From positions 70,173,501 to 70,237,500 of the forward strand of contig CM060842.1 of the NCBI GenBank assembly GCA_030762175.1: a stretch of 64,000 nt of DNA. Direction: 5' to 3'. How positions within the stretch are numbered: the first letter of the stretch is position 1; each line of letters starts with the position of its first letter. A model generated the notes under the pieces. That model saw only the letters and a program-made list of their open reading frames with translations. It did no database searches and was not told the DNA's origin. Positions 1 through 12,482 of the stretch are shown piece after piece. The DNA comes from Metallyticus violacea (lineage: Eukaryota; Arthropoda; Insecta; Mantodea; Metallyticidae). The position numbers were made by a program, and so were the translations under genes.

Positions 1-156
1 AGGCATGAAATGCTTCTTTTCTAAAATTCCTTTTCTATTTTATAATTTTCTGTATCATCAGCATCCATTGCCTGTGATACCATAACAGTAAAAATTGGTC
101 TTAAACACTGCAAAACAAATTTGAATAGTCCTGGATTTTCACAGTGAAATATAGTA

Positions 157-325
157 TCATATAACAAATTATTTATAAGGAGGTCACTCAAATTTCACTA
201 GTTTTATTCCCTTTACTTGGATATGTTTCAAAGGAACAGAAAATTTGCCTTTGAAACATGTTCAAGTAAGTGGAATAAAACTAGTGAAATTTGAGTGACT
301 TCCTCATAAATAATTTGTTATATGA
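157..325. repeat. Short palindrome, Penelope-tail type
   Basis: Two near-identical inverted arms (about 157-230 and 255-325) share the outer sequence ATAACAAATTATTTAT and the inner motif CACTAGTTTTATTCC. Near the centre sit GAAACATGTTC and the conserved tail AAGTAAGTGG, also seen at 27391-27583 and 37 kb. I infer a non-autonomous palindrome built from two inverted Penelope-like 3' ends; the hammerhead core itself is eroded. Confidence 0.7.
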
Positions 326-1377
326 CTGCAAAACAAGCTGCAAAATTGAGTAGGGTTATGAAATTAACTGTTATACATTTATGGAGTTTTAAACTGTTTG
401 TCAATATTAGTCTTTAATTTATATTTCATGCAGGACTCATACTTTTCTGGAATTTGGTTAAAACAGTTGCATTATCAAAAACCTCTTTAAGCATCCAATT
501 TTTTATTATTTATTGTTTATCATTGTTCCTGATGTTCACCAGTACATTCGTTAAAATTGTTATATGGCTTAAGCTAAAATTTAGAAAATTATGTGAGATC
601 TCTATCTTTCTAAAGCTGACATTTAGAAAAATTATGTGAGACCTATATCTTTCTATCTTTATCATACAAAAGATAAATCTCGGAAATGACTCTTGTGTCT
701 TTAATCCTAAAGCTGTTTTTCTATAAATATTCAAAAATTTTTATTAACCGGTACAATGTTCCCAGTTTAAACTTAATGTATAATATTATATTATTTAAAA
801 GTAGTAAAATGTGATGATAATGGTGATGATGAAGCATAAAAAAATTGACAATATTACAAAATTTGAAAAATATTTTCTTGTGTATTTCAAACATGGTATC
901 AATCTAATATATTAGAATTTCAGGATAAACCTTATTGTAATTGCAACATAATAATGGATAAAGTGATCCCTTATAATAATCTTCATACCTCCATGTAATC
1001 AAAAATCAAATTGCCCCTTTCCCATAACCATACCAAATTCAAAACTTATAACAGTTACATTATTAGAACTAAGAAGCCAACATATTATATCAATTTTTCA
1101 TTTTGTTTTTCTCTGCATGTAAACCAGACTGGTAGGCAATAGCACATGGCACAGCTGTTCATAGCTAGCCCACGACAAAACCAGCAAAATACTGAAAATG
1201 TGCTTATCCTTTTCACAGAAAATTAAATTTCTCCTCCCCAAGTCAATGGGCTGTAAGACATGCACTTCAGTAACCCTGTAGGGATGAAATATTTTTGAAA
1301 CAGAATTTGCTAATGTATAGCTGATCCCATCTTGTTTGCTAACTTTGGAAAATTTAAATGTTGTACTCACAAAACTG
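326..1377. other. AT-rich DNA, no gene seen
   Basis: Only short AT-driven open frames occur. No splice-flanked conserved coding segment or clear repeat was recognised. Confidence 0.6.
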
Positions 1378-1718
1378 TTGACAATGGAGTGGTAATATAT
1401 CCTAAACATAGGTATTCATTTTTTACACTAAACTCCACTTACTTAGATAAAAATAAGATGTGTTTCGGGAGAATCTCCCCCATCTTCAGTTGCTCGCTGA
1501 ACCGTTGTTACTCAAAACAATGGCTAGGCCCCTGGATGTTCCTGTGATGGCATCTGTTGGCTAAAGCAGAAAATTGCGGAGTTCATCCATAAGAGGACAA
1601 AGTTCATTAAGTTTTCTTTATTTTTTAATATGAAAAATATTTCCCAAGTGGATAACTCCAGTGGGTTGTGAAGATGTTTCAGCAATTTAATTTCTGGTTT
1701 TATTTCATGATTTTTGGC

Positions 1719-2127
1719 TCAAAAGTGAGCTGCTACTGCTGATTTATGCACCTTCTTAAACCTAATATTCCTACAGTGTTCTTTCCTCTGAATTTCCAAA
1801 TTTCTCTTTGTTTTGCCTATGTAGCTCTGCTCACAATCTGCGCATTTTATTTCATAAATTCCTGATTTCTGTTCTGTTGGTATGGAGTCTTTTAATGTGC
1901 AACCTAATAAATTGTTAATATCATATCTGTTCTTTGGGACTAACATGTTCTTTGAAAATTTTCTTGAACTCATTGCGGTAAATTGGATGGTAAGTGAAAC
2001 TTTTGAATTTGTATCCTTCTTTTGTATTTTTCAGTGTGGAAACTTCCCTTAACACTTTTTGTCTTTTAGATTTATTGATAATTTTTATCACTATGTCACA
2101 AATAAAACAAAAACCAGTAATATACAC
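1719..2127 (-). pseudogene. Penelope GIY-YIG endonuclease, inverted arm
   Basis: Two overlapping minus frames (2127-1921 and 1973-1719) together encode the C-terminal part of a Penelope protein. The first ends with FTYHPIYRNEFKKIF and SPKEQI, the linker between RT and nuclease. The second contains GIYEIKCADCEQSYIGKTKR, the GIY-YIG core with a CxxC pair, then RKEHCRNIR. The AHF end of the domain is followed by a stop. A frameshift separates the two parts. The domain matches the copy at 3237-3419 almost residue for residue, so the two arms come from one family and are of similar age. Confidence 0.88.
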
Positions 2128-2174
2128 AAAAGCATAAAATAGCCATTTTAGATGAAAAGGAATACATAAATAGA

Positions 2175-2990
2175 GTGGAAACTATGATAAAAAGTGATTA
2201 CAAACCAATTGAAAAGAATCCACTCAATAAATGCAATATCTTAAACAAAACATTAAATGAACTCACAACACAATCCACTGCTGATAAACAGAATATCACA
2301 GAGAGTAATCCGGTACTACCCAGACTTTATGCACTACCCAAAATACATAAAAATGATAACAGAATGATACCTATAATCAACAATATCAATTCACCTACAT
2401 ACAGGTAGCAAAAAAATTTATCAAAGTTTTTAATTCTTTTAAGAGATTCCAAAGTTTGAGCATCAAACATTCAGTTAATTTAATCAAAAAACTTAAAAAT
2501 AGCAGAATTACAGCTGGAGATATAATGGTGTAATTTGATGTAAAGCCTTATTGCCAAGCATACCAACAGAGAAACTTAAGCTTATGTTAAAGAAATGGTT
2601 AATATCAATAAATTTAAAAACAGAAGAAATAGAAGACATATTGAAACTTACTAATATTTGCATTCAACAAAATTTTTTAGCTTCAACAAAAGATATTACC
2701 AACTAGTTTCAGGCCTAACTATGGGAAACCCTTTGTCACCTTTTCTAGCAGATTTATTCATGAGTTTATTTGAAATACATCACAAAAGCATTCTCTTTAA
2801 TTTTCAAGTCATGGTATAGGTATGTGGATGATATTTTTGCAATATTACCGAAGAAACACTCAATAGGTGCCCTGAAACTTCTTAATTTGCAACATAAATC
2901 CTAAACAGTTTACCATAGAAGAAGAGTTGGCTACCATTTCTAGATTTAAAAATTGTAAGAAATGGAGATTGTTTGAATTTTGGAATTTAC
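2175..2990 (+). pseudogene. Penelope reverse transcriptase, decayed
   Basis: The first open stretch (2175-2408) contains PRLYALPKIHK and NSPTYR, the N-terminal RT motifs typical of Penelope elements. Downstream, with several frameshifts and an in-frame stop, come FDVKALLPSIPTEKL (RT motif A region), TMGNPLSPFLADLFM (motif B) and YRYVDDIFAIL with the catalytic YVDD at 2821-2832 (motif C). Order and spacing are those of a full palm domain. Around 3180 the + copy lacks the segment present in the minus arm (the FTYHPIYRNEF part), so it carries an internal deletion. The enzyme would prime cDNA synthesis on nicked target DNA; this copy cannot be translated intact. Confidence 0.87.
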
Positions 2991-3419
2991 AGAAAAGAAA
3001 CACGCACAGAAAAGTACCTAATAAATGAGAGTTATAACCCCATTCCACATAAATACACAGAGTTTCACAGTTTGGCACACAGATTTATGAATATTCCACT
3101 CACAGAAGCAGAGTACAAAATGCAATACCAACAAATAATAAAGATAGCTATAACCAATTTTTCAACAAAGATATTGATAAGAACATGGGATAGTGTTAGT
3201 CCCAAAGAACAGATATAATATCAATAATTAATTTGGTTGCACATTAAAAGACTCATGCCAACAGAACAGAAATCAGGAATTTATGAAATAAAATGTGCAG
3301 ATTGTGAGCAGAGCTACATAGGCAAAACAAAGAGAAATTTGGAAATTCAGAGGAAAGAACACTGTAGGAATATTAGGTTTAAGAAGGTGAATAAATTAGC
3401 AGTAGCAGCTCACTTTTGA
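2973..3419 (+). pseudogene. Penelope RT C-terminus and GIY-YIG nuclease
   Basis: The frame at 2973-3218 starts with NFGIYRKETRTEKYL, the conserved GIYRK segment just after the RT palm, and runs into SPKEQI followed by a stop. A second frame at 3237-3419 holds GIYEIKCADCEQSYIGKTKR and ends at AVAAHF. In an intact element these belong to one protein. Beyond the stop the 3' region keeps weak coding similarity (STWEKFF at about 3485) before the hammerhead-like tail at 3634-3680. Confidence 0.86.
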
Positions 3420-3725
3420 ACCTAAAACCAAGAAATAAAACCAGAAATTAAATTACTGAAAAATCTTCACAACCCACTGGAGTTATCCACTTGGGAAAAA
3501 TTTTTCATATTAAAAAATAAAGAAAACCTAATGAACTTTGAGTTTCCTCTTATGGATGAATTCAGAAATTTCTTGCTTCAGCCAACAGATGCCATCACAG
3601 GAGTATATCTGGGGTTTTGAGTAACAATGGTTCAGTGAGCAACTCAAGATGGGGGAGATTCTCCCGAAATACATCATATTTTATGTTAGTAAGTGGAGTT
3701 AGTGTAAAAAATGAATACCTAAGTT

Positions 3726-4230
3726 TTGGAAGATATTTTTGCAGTAATTGTGCTACTAGAGCAATAATATCATTCAGTTTTTCCAACACCTGCATCTTAT
3801 TTTCTTTTCCAACTCTGATTCTGTTGTTTTGAATTTAAGCACTACTTTATAAACTGTAGATCTATCAGATGGATGAACATCCAGAAAACAATCTTGAAAT
3901 TCTGCATTACATTAAGTAGCTGATTAATTTTACAGAAAATTACTGCAAATGAAAATGCATTGTTCTGCATTAAATCTTTAAACAATGGAAAACAGAGAAA
4001 TGAAATGCAATAACACCGCTCATTTTTCCAAAACCTAACATTCACTAATGGGCCTTATCAACAGCTAGCTATATGTTATATGTGCAGGAGTGATTATTAG
4101 CTTCAGATCTGGTATGCATGCAGGGAAAAACAAAACAAAGACTTGATATACACACATGTGCACAAGAATACACTATTTGGGTATGATTCAGGAAATTTAA
4201 ATCAAATACGTCATTGCATCTGCAAATATG

Positions 4231-4232
<2 letters not shown>
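3726..4232. other. AT-rich DNA, no gene seen
   Basis: No conserved coding segment. The stretch separates PLE-1 from the poly-T tract and the fold-back that follows. Confidence 0.55.

Positions 4233-4262
<30 letters not shown>
4233..4262. repeat. Poly-T tract
   Basis: An uninterrupted run of about 30 T directly abuts the left arm of the fold-back. It could be a retroposed poly-A tail on minus or simple slippage. Confidence 0.9.
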
Positions 4263-4264
<2 letters not shown>

Positions 4265-5100
4265 ATTCCAAATTAGTAATACTACATGCATGTTTACAAC
4301 TTTTAACGGTTATATGTACATAAATTTTCTCCAGTGTTTACTCTTATATGGTGGTTATATTATGTGTCTTATGCTTTACTTGCTTTAATTTATTCCATAC
4401 ACTGACATTTATAGTAAGCTATTGTTGTATAGAATCTGCCTGTAACTAGTATATGTTTTCATCTGTCTTACTTTAGAGTCTATCTAAATCTATCAATTTA
4501 ATATATGTGTTTATTTTATGGTATAAACTTGCATTATTTTTATTTTATTAACATCCATTTTTCATATTTGTATATCATATTGATTTAAAATATTTATCTT
4601 ACTCTTTCTAGTTTTTCACATTCAAATAATTACTGATCTAGTTTGACATTTTCACACATACATAAAGGGCCGTCTTTTATTATAAAACTTTGTGTATATG
4701 AAATGTCAAACAAACAGTAGATCACTAATTATTTGAATGTGCAGAACTAGAAATAGAAAGATAAATATTCAGGAACAATATGATATACAAATATGCAAAA
4801 TAAAATAAAACTAATGCAAGTTTATACCATAAACTAATCACATATATTAAATTGATAGATTTAGATAGACACTAAAGTAACATAAATGAAAACTTATAAC
4901 AGGCAGATTCTAGAGCAACAACAGCTGAATATAAAAAGTCATTGTGTGGAATAAATTGAAATAAGTAAATCATAAGACACATAAAACAACTAGCCATAGA
5001 ATAAGAGTGAACACAGGAATAAATTTATGTACATATAACATTAAAAGTAGTAATAGTCCATGAAGTATTACTAATTTCTAATGGAACATGTTATAAATTT
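4261..5100. repeat. Large fold-back, arms of about 410 bp
   Basis: The left arm (about 4261-4670) reappears reverse-complemented at about 4690-5100. Matched pairs include GGTATAAACTTGCATTA with its complement near 4820, CAAATAATTACTGATCTAG with its complement near 4725, and TTATGTGTCTTATG near 4360 with CATAAGACACATAA near 4972. The loop is about 20 bp around 4680. No protein is encoded and the arms differ by scattered substitutions and small indels. It may be a fold-back transposon or an inverted duplication; the family is not recognised. Confidence 0.85.
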
Positions 5101-6029
5101 ATGAAAATAAAAAACCACACACTCATGCATGTACACACACGTGCATATAGAGGTTGTGAATTGCTTGTTCATGTAGAAAAGTAACACATACAGGAAGGCG
5201 CAACAATAATAAAATTTTAATATTTCAAGCCTGTTAGACTCTTCCTTGGTGTAAAGAAGGAAGTAAACTTAGCAATTGAGCAATTTTTTTCATTTTTGTC
5301 TTCTATTATGTGTGTTATTTATGTGCATGAATACCTAGTTCAAAATTTATATATACTCAAAGAAGTTTTTTTAAATTTTACTTTCATTAAGAGAAATATA
5401 TACATGAAGTTGAAGAAGTAAAAGAAATATTGAAACAAAAGTCATTATACATCATTCATATACCTTTGTTTCACTACAGAATAAGTTAAAAGGCCTGAAC
5501 AAGAAAACCACAAAGCTCTACTAATTGATTCCCATCTCATAACAAATGTAAAATATGAAATTCAGACATTTTAAATGCGGAACAGTGCCCAGGATAGCAA
5601 TTTTTTATTGGTGTGATGAAAAATGTAATAAATGTCATTATTATTGGTCTCAAATGCATACTAATAATAATGACATTAATGAAAATTATATGAAATTATG
5701 ATGAAAAATGCTTTTTGTTACTTATTCTTCAGTCTTGTAGTCCTGATATATTTTTTTTATTGTTATAAAAGTAATTTAAATAAAAAATATCCTTTTTTAA
5801 CCTTTTATTGAAAAACTAGATATTTTTAACACTGCAGTGCATAGAGCATAAATTATCAGCAAGTTTTAGTGTAATGTTAGGAACTCAACCATGCAGGATG
5901 TGTGCCAAAAGAAATATACACTCTTATACAGATGTTACCCATAGACTTCCAAAGATGGATCAAATAATAATTACAATAGCAGTGTGTAATATGAAGAATT
6001 TTAAAAGACAATATTACAACATCACCACA
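5101..6029. other. AT-rich DNA with one small hairpin
   Basis: No gene seen. A short inverted repeat lies at about 5626-5682 (AATGTCATTATTATTGG against its complement near 5665). Confidence 0.55.
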
Positions 6030-6030
6030 T

Positions 6031-6315
6031 GTTGGTCTTAGTGGTAACTATATTTGTCTCATAGACCCAAGGTTTCAGGTTCAAACCTGGTAAGAGTTAA
6101 TGGATTTTGAGGGCATAAGAATCTTATGTATGCATTCCTTGGAAAGAAGGTAAAGCATTGGTGTTGTATCATAGATTTGTGGCTTATAAAGAACCTCAAA
6201 CCTGAAAGAAGAGGCCACTGAGCAAAATTTATCAACAGTTTCATGCCCTGAATTAAATGGTATGCTAATGACCAAAGATGTAAAGAGCATCCTTAAAAAA
6301 AAGAAACAAATAAAC
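6031..6315 (+). mobile_element. tRNA-derived SINE, family A, copy 1
   Basis: The head carries a pol III A-box-like TAGTGGTAAC and a B box GGTTCAAACCTGG near 6078. The body contains CATAAGAATCTTATGTATG, GAACCTCAAACCTGAAAGAA and ATGCTAATGACC, and the end is A-rich. The same order of blocks recurs at 11370 and 19118, all on +. Confidence 0.8.
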
Positions 6316-6439
6316 ATCACCACATAACTAGTAGCACAGTGAAATAAATGGCCAAGGTATATTATTAATCAAGGAGAGTAAAACTATTTTAAAGTAATAT
6401 TTAAAATTTAAATTTAAAATGAAGAATGTTATTAACATT

Positions 6440-7500
6440 TAGTGACTATGAAGATGTGAGTTTGCAATGGAACCTCCAATATGCCTGACAATTGCAAATA
6501 TTTATGATAAGTTTGAAACCCATAGTACTAGTGTGACGTGCACAAATGAAGATCTGGGAATCCTTGCACAGCAAGAAGTCCTGTTTCCTCAGCTATGGAC
6601 AATGTGCTGATGTGAGAGAATTAAGCAGAATAAGCATACAACACATTCTAAATATAGCAAAATGGAAAGTGTACATGCCTAGATTTTGAAAATAATCGTG
6701 ATTGAAGAGTGCAGTATTTTTAGTGATTTCATCACATAGTAGTTGAGAATGTATTTGTGAGAAAGATAGTTTAGTCTTATAAAGCATATTTAAGCTGAAT
6801 GTAACAGTGAAATGGCATAATTGTGTTTACTCAACTCCAGAAAATCTGGGCATTCATGTAGGTAAGGTAGTCCTCAGTATCTGATGTGAACTGTCATATA
6901 GGACTTCAATTGAACCATCCTTTTTTGAAGATACTGTTATTCATTCAATTCATATTATTCTGCCTTAGGACAGGTCCTTCATTGCACATTAAGCATTATC
7001 AATCTATGTTTGCAGCTTTTGGGGGGGAAATACTGTGATGGCTTCTCATTGCTCTCTACAGTAATGAAGATGAGATGATAATGGAGCAATGCCAAAATGA
7101 GTAACAGGTGAAATCAGAGAACCCAGAGAAAACCTACTCAGGTGCCGCTTTGTCACAAATCCCACTTACTTGCTGGTATCGAATATGGGCTAATCATTTG
7201 ACCACAGCAACACAATGTAGTGCTATTGACCAAGTATAATTACGCATTATGCACATCCTTTTATCTGCCATTTGTGCATTTTACGGAAATGAGCAATTTC
7301 TCGTCCAACAAGATAGCATACCACCACACTACAAAAGAGATATCAGAGCCTGCTTCAATGACAGTTTGCCAGAATGAAGGATATGACAAAGAGGTGTAGT
7401 TGAATTGAAACAGCATGCACAGTAGTCCCACTGGACACTTTGACAAATGGTGCTCAAGCAGTATTTGCTATAATTAAAAGTGTTTGGTTGCTATGGGTAT
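6440..7500 (+). mobile_element. Decayed IS630/Tc1-type DNA transposon
   Basis: Around 7291-7378 the + frame reads EQFLVQQDSIPPHYKRDIRA, close to the QQDGAPPHY block that holds the second catalytic Asp of many IS630/Tc1-like transposases. Upstream, near 6480-6540, are weak traces of the helix-turn-helix linker (NIYDKFETHSTSV). Everything else is frameshifted. Terminal repeats were not identified, so the ends are approximate. The match rests mainly on the QQD block. Confidence 0.5.
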
Positions 7501-8850
7501 GCACTTTGAATGGATATCTCATAATTTTTGTGACTTGCAATTATTTCTGTCTGAGTAACTTTAATATTACCTCTTTTATACAGGTTTTTATTTTGTTGAA
7601 GTGTGTATATTTATTTTCACACACTCTAGTTCTTTCTGTTTCTTAGGAGCAAGTATTTAATTTCTTAAACTTTAATTGAGCCTATATAAAGCATATTAAC
7701 ATTTAATTTTCCTTTACTATTAGCATATTAGTTTTTAAAAATATTAATACATTGCAATTATACATGACATATCATAGATTCAGTTGCATTTTCCTTCATA
7801 TCATCAGCAAGTTGACTTCTTTTCTCATAATATAATAGGTACAACATATATTCTGAAGTGTAGGTTTAATATTTTAGGAATGTTATGTTGATTAATATAT
7901 TCCAAGCTGTTATAATTATAAAACTCCTTTCTTGTTATTGCTGCATCACATAAAACTTTTCTTTATTTTGAACATATTTATTTCCATTTATCACCTTTGA
8001 GTGAATTTTTATAACTTAGTTATTCATAGCATGTCCCATAATACTAAAATAATATATTTTGATTCCACATTAAAAACAATTTTTTTCTTTATAATGCTGA
8101 TTAATATCCAATAATCATAATGTGATTTTACCAACACTAAATATATGAGCAGTCAAGTTAAAATAAGCCTTATCTCTGATGGCTATGCAGGGTCATAAGC
8201 ATACAGGGTAGGCTACAACTTAATAGACTACTTGCTCTCTTTGGAATTTAAGGTAAATTGTTTCACTCACCTACCCTGTATGTGCTACAAATAGTGGTAT
8301 GAGAAGTTGACTTACTTAACATAACATATTTTTTCACAGAACTATACTGGATCTATTGCTTTTACAGCTCTATTCTTCCTGTATAAACATTAAATTCTAA
8401 ATATATCATATAGAAACATGGTTTATTTAATAAGAAATTAAGATTTGACTTTCAAAATATTTGTTATCACAGTCCATGTTTACATTCAGTTTTTAAAATG
8501 TTGTTTTGTAGAAGACATTGGTATGTTTATTTGCTTAATATTGCAAAAAAGATTCTGCACTGCTTTCTTCAGAGTAGCAATATTTGCACATGAAGTCTAT
8601 AATATAGAAAACTATTTTCAAAGTTTCCATTAAATCTAAGGAAATGCTATAGGTACCCTGTGACTAAAAAATACTATTAAATAATTGTTTTTAAAAACCT
8701 AAGCATTATACATAAATAGAATGTTATAAAATAAAAATTTATCTTGTCAAAGACCAACATAATATTATCAGGTAATCTCTTCCACTATGTATAATATGCA
8801 CATATTCATCATATGTGAAACATACAAGTTTTCTATTCATAACATTTATA
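7501..8850. other. AT-rich DNA with a short hairpin
   Basis: No gene seen. At 8200-8286 the sequence GCATACAGGGTAGG is repeated in inverse orientation (CCTACCCTGTATG) around a loop of about 60 bp. Confidence 0.55.
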
Positions 8851-8995
8851 AAGGGTGTAACAACACAAAAAGCCCCATACTGAATATTAAATATATCTCA
8901 AAATATTTTGATAATACAAATAGGAGATATCGGTTTATTTCAGGTCTTAATTTTTTTAAATGTGCTCTGTAGCAGCAAAAATTGCAACACCCTAA
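8851..8995. repeat. Possible small inverted-repeat element
   Basis: The ends AAAGGGTGTAACAA (left) and TTGCAACACCCTAAA (right) are roughly complementary, giving a MITE-like outline of about 145 bp. TTGCAACACCCT resembles Tc1-type terminal sequence, so the right end could instead belong to the decayed transposon that follows. Confidence 0.35.
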
Positions 8996-9399
8996 ACAAA
9001 TTTTCAGGATAACATGTTAATGGTGTACAGCTTCGATGTTTGCATTCTCAAACCAATCATAAACAATAACTGTTCGTTACCACTTTAAAATAATGTTTTG
9101 TTGCCAAGATATTCTATTGACCAGATTCTTAAGTCTTTGGAAACAAAATAAAAGAAAAACTTGTATGCCAAGGAGATCTTTTCATCAGCATAATTAGCAA
9201 ACAATGAACAATTCCTTTGGAAACAAGATATCAGCATAAGCATGACACAAGTTAGAGTACAAGATATCAGAGGAAGGAAGTAAAGGGTTTGTGACTGCAT
9301 TGCAGATACCTGTTTATATTGGAACATTAGACAGAGTTCAGGATCAGCTACACTATATAGGATGAATGCTAAGTCAACTTTACATCTATGGTAGAAAAT

Positions 9400-10270
9400 T
9401 TTCCATAGCTACTTATCAGTATTGAGTGAGTTTGAATGGAGTAGGATTATTGGGAAGGAAATGGTCAACTTACTATTTTTCTCAGCATTTGGCAAGAAAC
9501 AATGCTGCATTATTTAATTTTGGCAACATAGTCACTTCATCAACCTGGTACAGAAACAGTGAGCAGCTGGAAAGATCACACTAGGGGAAATTTGCTTCAT
9601 AAGACAATGTGCTCTGATTATATCTACAGCTTCTCTTTCAATAATAAGATACATTATAATTGCTGCAATTAATTATGCAGTCAAAGTGAAAATATTACTG
9701 GAATATTAACTGAGTAAGCCTCCATGTGCAATGTCATTGTTGAATACCTCTTAATGCAGTAGAAACAATCTTTATTAACACCTGGATTAATGCCATAATG
9801 GAGTAAATTGGGGACAGTGATTGATTTCAAATAAGTTTCAGTGATGAGTCTCTCTTTTCCATTTCAAGACAAATAATTTCCCATTGCACATATGAAGGAA
9901 AGGATAGCAGGCAGATTCTAAGGAATTTTCTAATGAGAACATCTGTAATCATGATGAGAAAGCCATTAGCTCTGACATCCATGTGGTACTATTGAATGTC
10001 AGAGTAAATTTTACATTTGAATGGTACATATATGTAATACTACATTAATACTGCATTCAGTTGCTTGGAAGTTACCTAGAAGTGTTTTTCCACTCAACGC
10101 ATGGTGTTGAACATCCTATCAGCATTCTGAAAGTACCACATCATCCAGATGTGATATCCATAGGCCAGCATTGCCTCACAGCAATATAAACACACACACA
10201 CAAAATTCAACTCAAACACTATGGCTTAGGCACTACTGTTTGTCCAGATGTTCTAGGATTGCTTTTCTCT
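9400..10270 (+). mobile_element. Probable Tc1-type transposon fossil
   Basis: The strongest trace is FSDES at about 9838 (GTTTCAGTGATGAGTCTC), the motif around the first half of the Tc1 catalytic domain, followed by weak similarity to the C-terminal part over about 400 bp. No open frame survives and terminal repeats were not found. Confidence 0.3.
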
Positions 10271-10861
10271 TGGGATAAATTTTCTTGGTAATATTTTCTC
10301 AAAGCTTTCTTTCTGGAAAAGTAAATGACAGGTAAGTTCAATCACCTGCACTTTTTAAGCTCCATTATACCTTTATTAATTAATCATCCTGAAAAGCTAG
10401 AACAGTAAGCATGGATGTTAAAAGCTTTAAAAATAATGATTATGGTGATTGTACAAAAAAGATACAGATAAGTTTATTTCCAAGGTTCTCGGATATTCCC
10501 AGTCATAGAGAATATTTATCTCTAGAACATTTTATTGGTAATTTTTCTGAGGTGGACAGAAATTTGAACTATTTATAAAAGAAACTGGCTGTATCCAATT
10601 TTTTCATTACACACTGAATAATAGATAGGTATGCAACAAAATTATTTAGTTCTGTGAAGTAATTGACTTTGTTGAATTACATAATTTTATTTAATATATT
10701 GCTTAAATATTATGGTTTAAAATTTTATCTTAATTAGGAAGGTACAACTTGCAATAAGTAATTATATTTGACTTTGTTTTAAATAGGCAGTAACATTTAT
10801 TTCCATAAAATCTGTGATTGCTGATTAATGTTTAATGTGATGAATAAAACTGTCTAAAGCT
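10271..10861. other. AT-rich DNA, nothing recognised
   Basis: No coding or repeat signal could be supported here. Confidence 0.5.
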
Positions 10862-11107
10862 AATCTCTTCTGAGTCAAAATATTTAGAATATTGTTTATG
10901 CTTTCACTTACATGAGATTTACTCAGGACATATTTAATGGTACAATTGTCCACATCCTCAGCTGTTAAACAACTGCTAGCTGTTAGCTGTTGAGTCATTT
11001 AACAGCTGAGGAGATGCACAATTGTTCCATGATACATGTCCTGAGTAAATCTCATGTAAGTGAAACCATAAAGAGTGTTCTAAATATTTCAACTCAGAAG
11101 AGATTAT
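10862..11107. mobile_element. Penelope-derived palindrome, family A, copy 1
   Basis: The outer ends AATCTCTTCTGAGTCAAAAT and its near complement (ATTTCAACTCAGAAGAGATT) enclose inverted arms. Each arm holds a hammerhead-like core: CTGAGGA preceded by AACAG, a GACAATTGT-type stem, then ATATGTC or ATACATGTC and CTGAGTAAATC. The GAAAC box is mutated in both arms. CAG before the core can pair with CTG after the GTC. The same family recurs at 31657 and 63719. Confidence 0.78.
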
Positions 11108-11369
11108 TAATCTGTGCTTTACTGCATTCAATTCCAAATTGAATTAATATTGAAATGTCTAAACCTTTTCAATATAGGGCTAAAATTAATGAATTACCCA
11201 ACACAGAAAACTTTTCAGCATTTTATTATCCATTTGTTAAGGGAACAAAACATGATTTGTTTATAAATCTACAAAATATGAGAAATATTAGAAAGATAAC
11301 AGATAGTGCCTGTTATCTTTCTGCTTATTAAACATTCTGCTCTTTTGCATTGTAAATAGAAGCCTCTTG

Positions 11370-11690
11370 TTGGTCCTCGTAATCTAGTGGTAACCATACT
11401 TACCTCTTAGACCCAAGATTGTGGGTTCAATCCTGGCTAGGGTTGATGGATTTTTTGCATAAAAATCCTAAGTATGGCTTCTTACTGAAGGGAAATAAAA
11501 GTTGTGTGTCATATTGTAGATTTATGGCACTTTAAAGAATCTGAAGTCTGAAAGAAGAGATCTCTTGAGAAAAATTTATTAGCCATTTCACACCCTGAAT
11601 TGAATGGGATGCTGTTGACCTGAGTTGTTAAATAGCATTTTATTATCCATTTGGGGACAAAACATGATAAGTACAAATAAATAAATAGAA
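11370..11690 (+). mobile_element. tRNA-derived SINE, family A, copy 2
   Basis: It begins TGGTCCTCGTAATCTAGTGG (A box) with B box GGGTTCAATCCTGG near 11426. The body AAAATCCTAAGTATGGCTTC and the later CACACCCTGAATTGAATGGG match copies 1 and 3. The 3' end runs into AATAAATAAATAG. Confidence 0.82.
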
Positions 11691-11760
11691 GCATCTGACA
11701 CTAAAATCTGTGAAAAATAAATGGAGCTTTATATAAATTGAACCGAACATTTTGACCTAC

Positions 11761-11811
<51 letters not shown>
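11761..11811. repeat. TTA microsatellite
   Basis: About 17 uninterrupted TTA units. Confidence 0.95.
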
Positions 11812-11814
<3 letters not shown>

Positions 11815-12482
11815 ATAGACTCATACTTGAATATCTAACATTGTCTTTTTATTTAGGTATTATGTACAATCACACTAGGTTGCTACTTTCTTAGTAGTCC
11901 ACAGTTTCAACAATTAGTAACAAATTTAACCCTCTATTCTGTTCTATAAAACACCGCAATAAATTATAACTAATTACAATTTTTTTGTAAAATTTAGGAT
12001 ATTTAAATTTCATGATTTTGTAACATACTATTAAATAATAGTAACAAATTTTAAATTTATATTTAGATATTTACATTACTAATCTATATAGACATTTTTA
12101 ACTTAATAGCATTTCAAAAGTTTTTGTAATTCAGAACTGTTTACTCATTTTTATGCCGAGGAAGTTTGTTAAATTATTCAATTCTGTGTAATGGATCTTT
12201 ACTTGATGTAAAGATCATGCACATCTTATGATAGCCATTTGCTCCTCTAGTGTCAAGGGTACTAATGCATTTAACTTTCAAGCAGCAACCAACTCATCTC
12301 ATCATCTTGAAAGATATAGCTTGTGTCTCTTCCTGCTTTGGTCCATTGTATATCAATTACTTAATTACAATCACAACCTCCATAGATTTGCTCCAAATTA
12401 TTTTCCCGGCTAATCAGCTATCCAGTCTCTTTCATGTGTATAAATTCATGCATATAATATTAATAATTATTAAATTATTAAA
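11812..12482. other. AT-rich DNA, no gene seen
   Basis: Short open frames near 12228-12555 lack conservation or splice context and are judged chance. Confidence 0.55.

Larger units (their letters stand above)
1378..3725. mobile_element. Composite Penelope-like element with inverted 3' arms (PLE-1)
   Basis: A decayed Penelope-like retroelement runs on + from about 2130 to 3725, with an inverted partial copy of its 3' part on minus at 1378-2127. The outer ends match as inverted repeats: GGTATTCATTTTTTACACTA at 1411-1430 against its complement at 3700-3719. Both arms carry the GIY-YIG domain and then a 3' segment with a hammerhead-like motif ending in CTCCCGAAA. The + copy supplies the reverse transcriptase. 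Penelope elements encode a telomerase-like RT plus a GIY-YIG nuclease and are often flanked by rearranged or inverted copies, which fits. Frameshifts and stops make it inactive. Confidence 0.88.
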
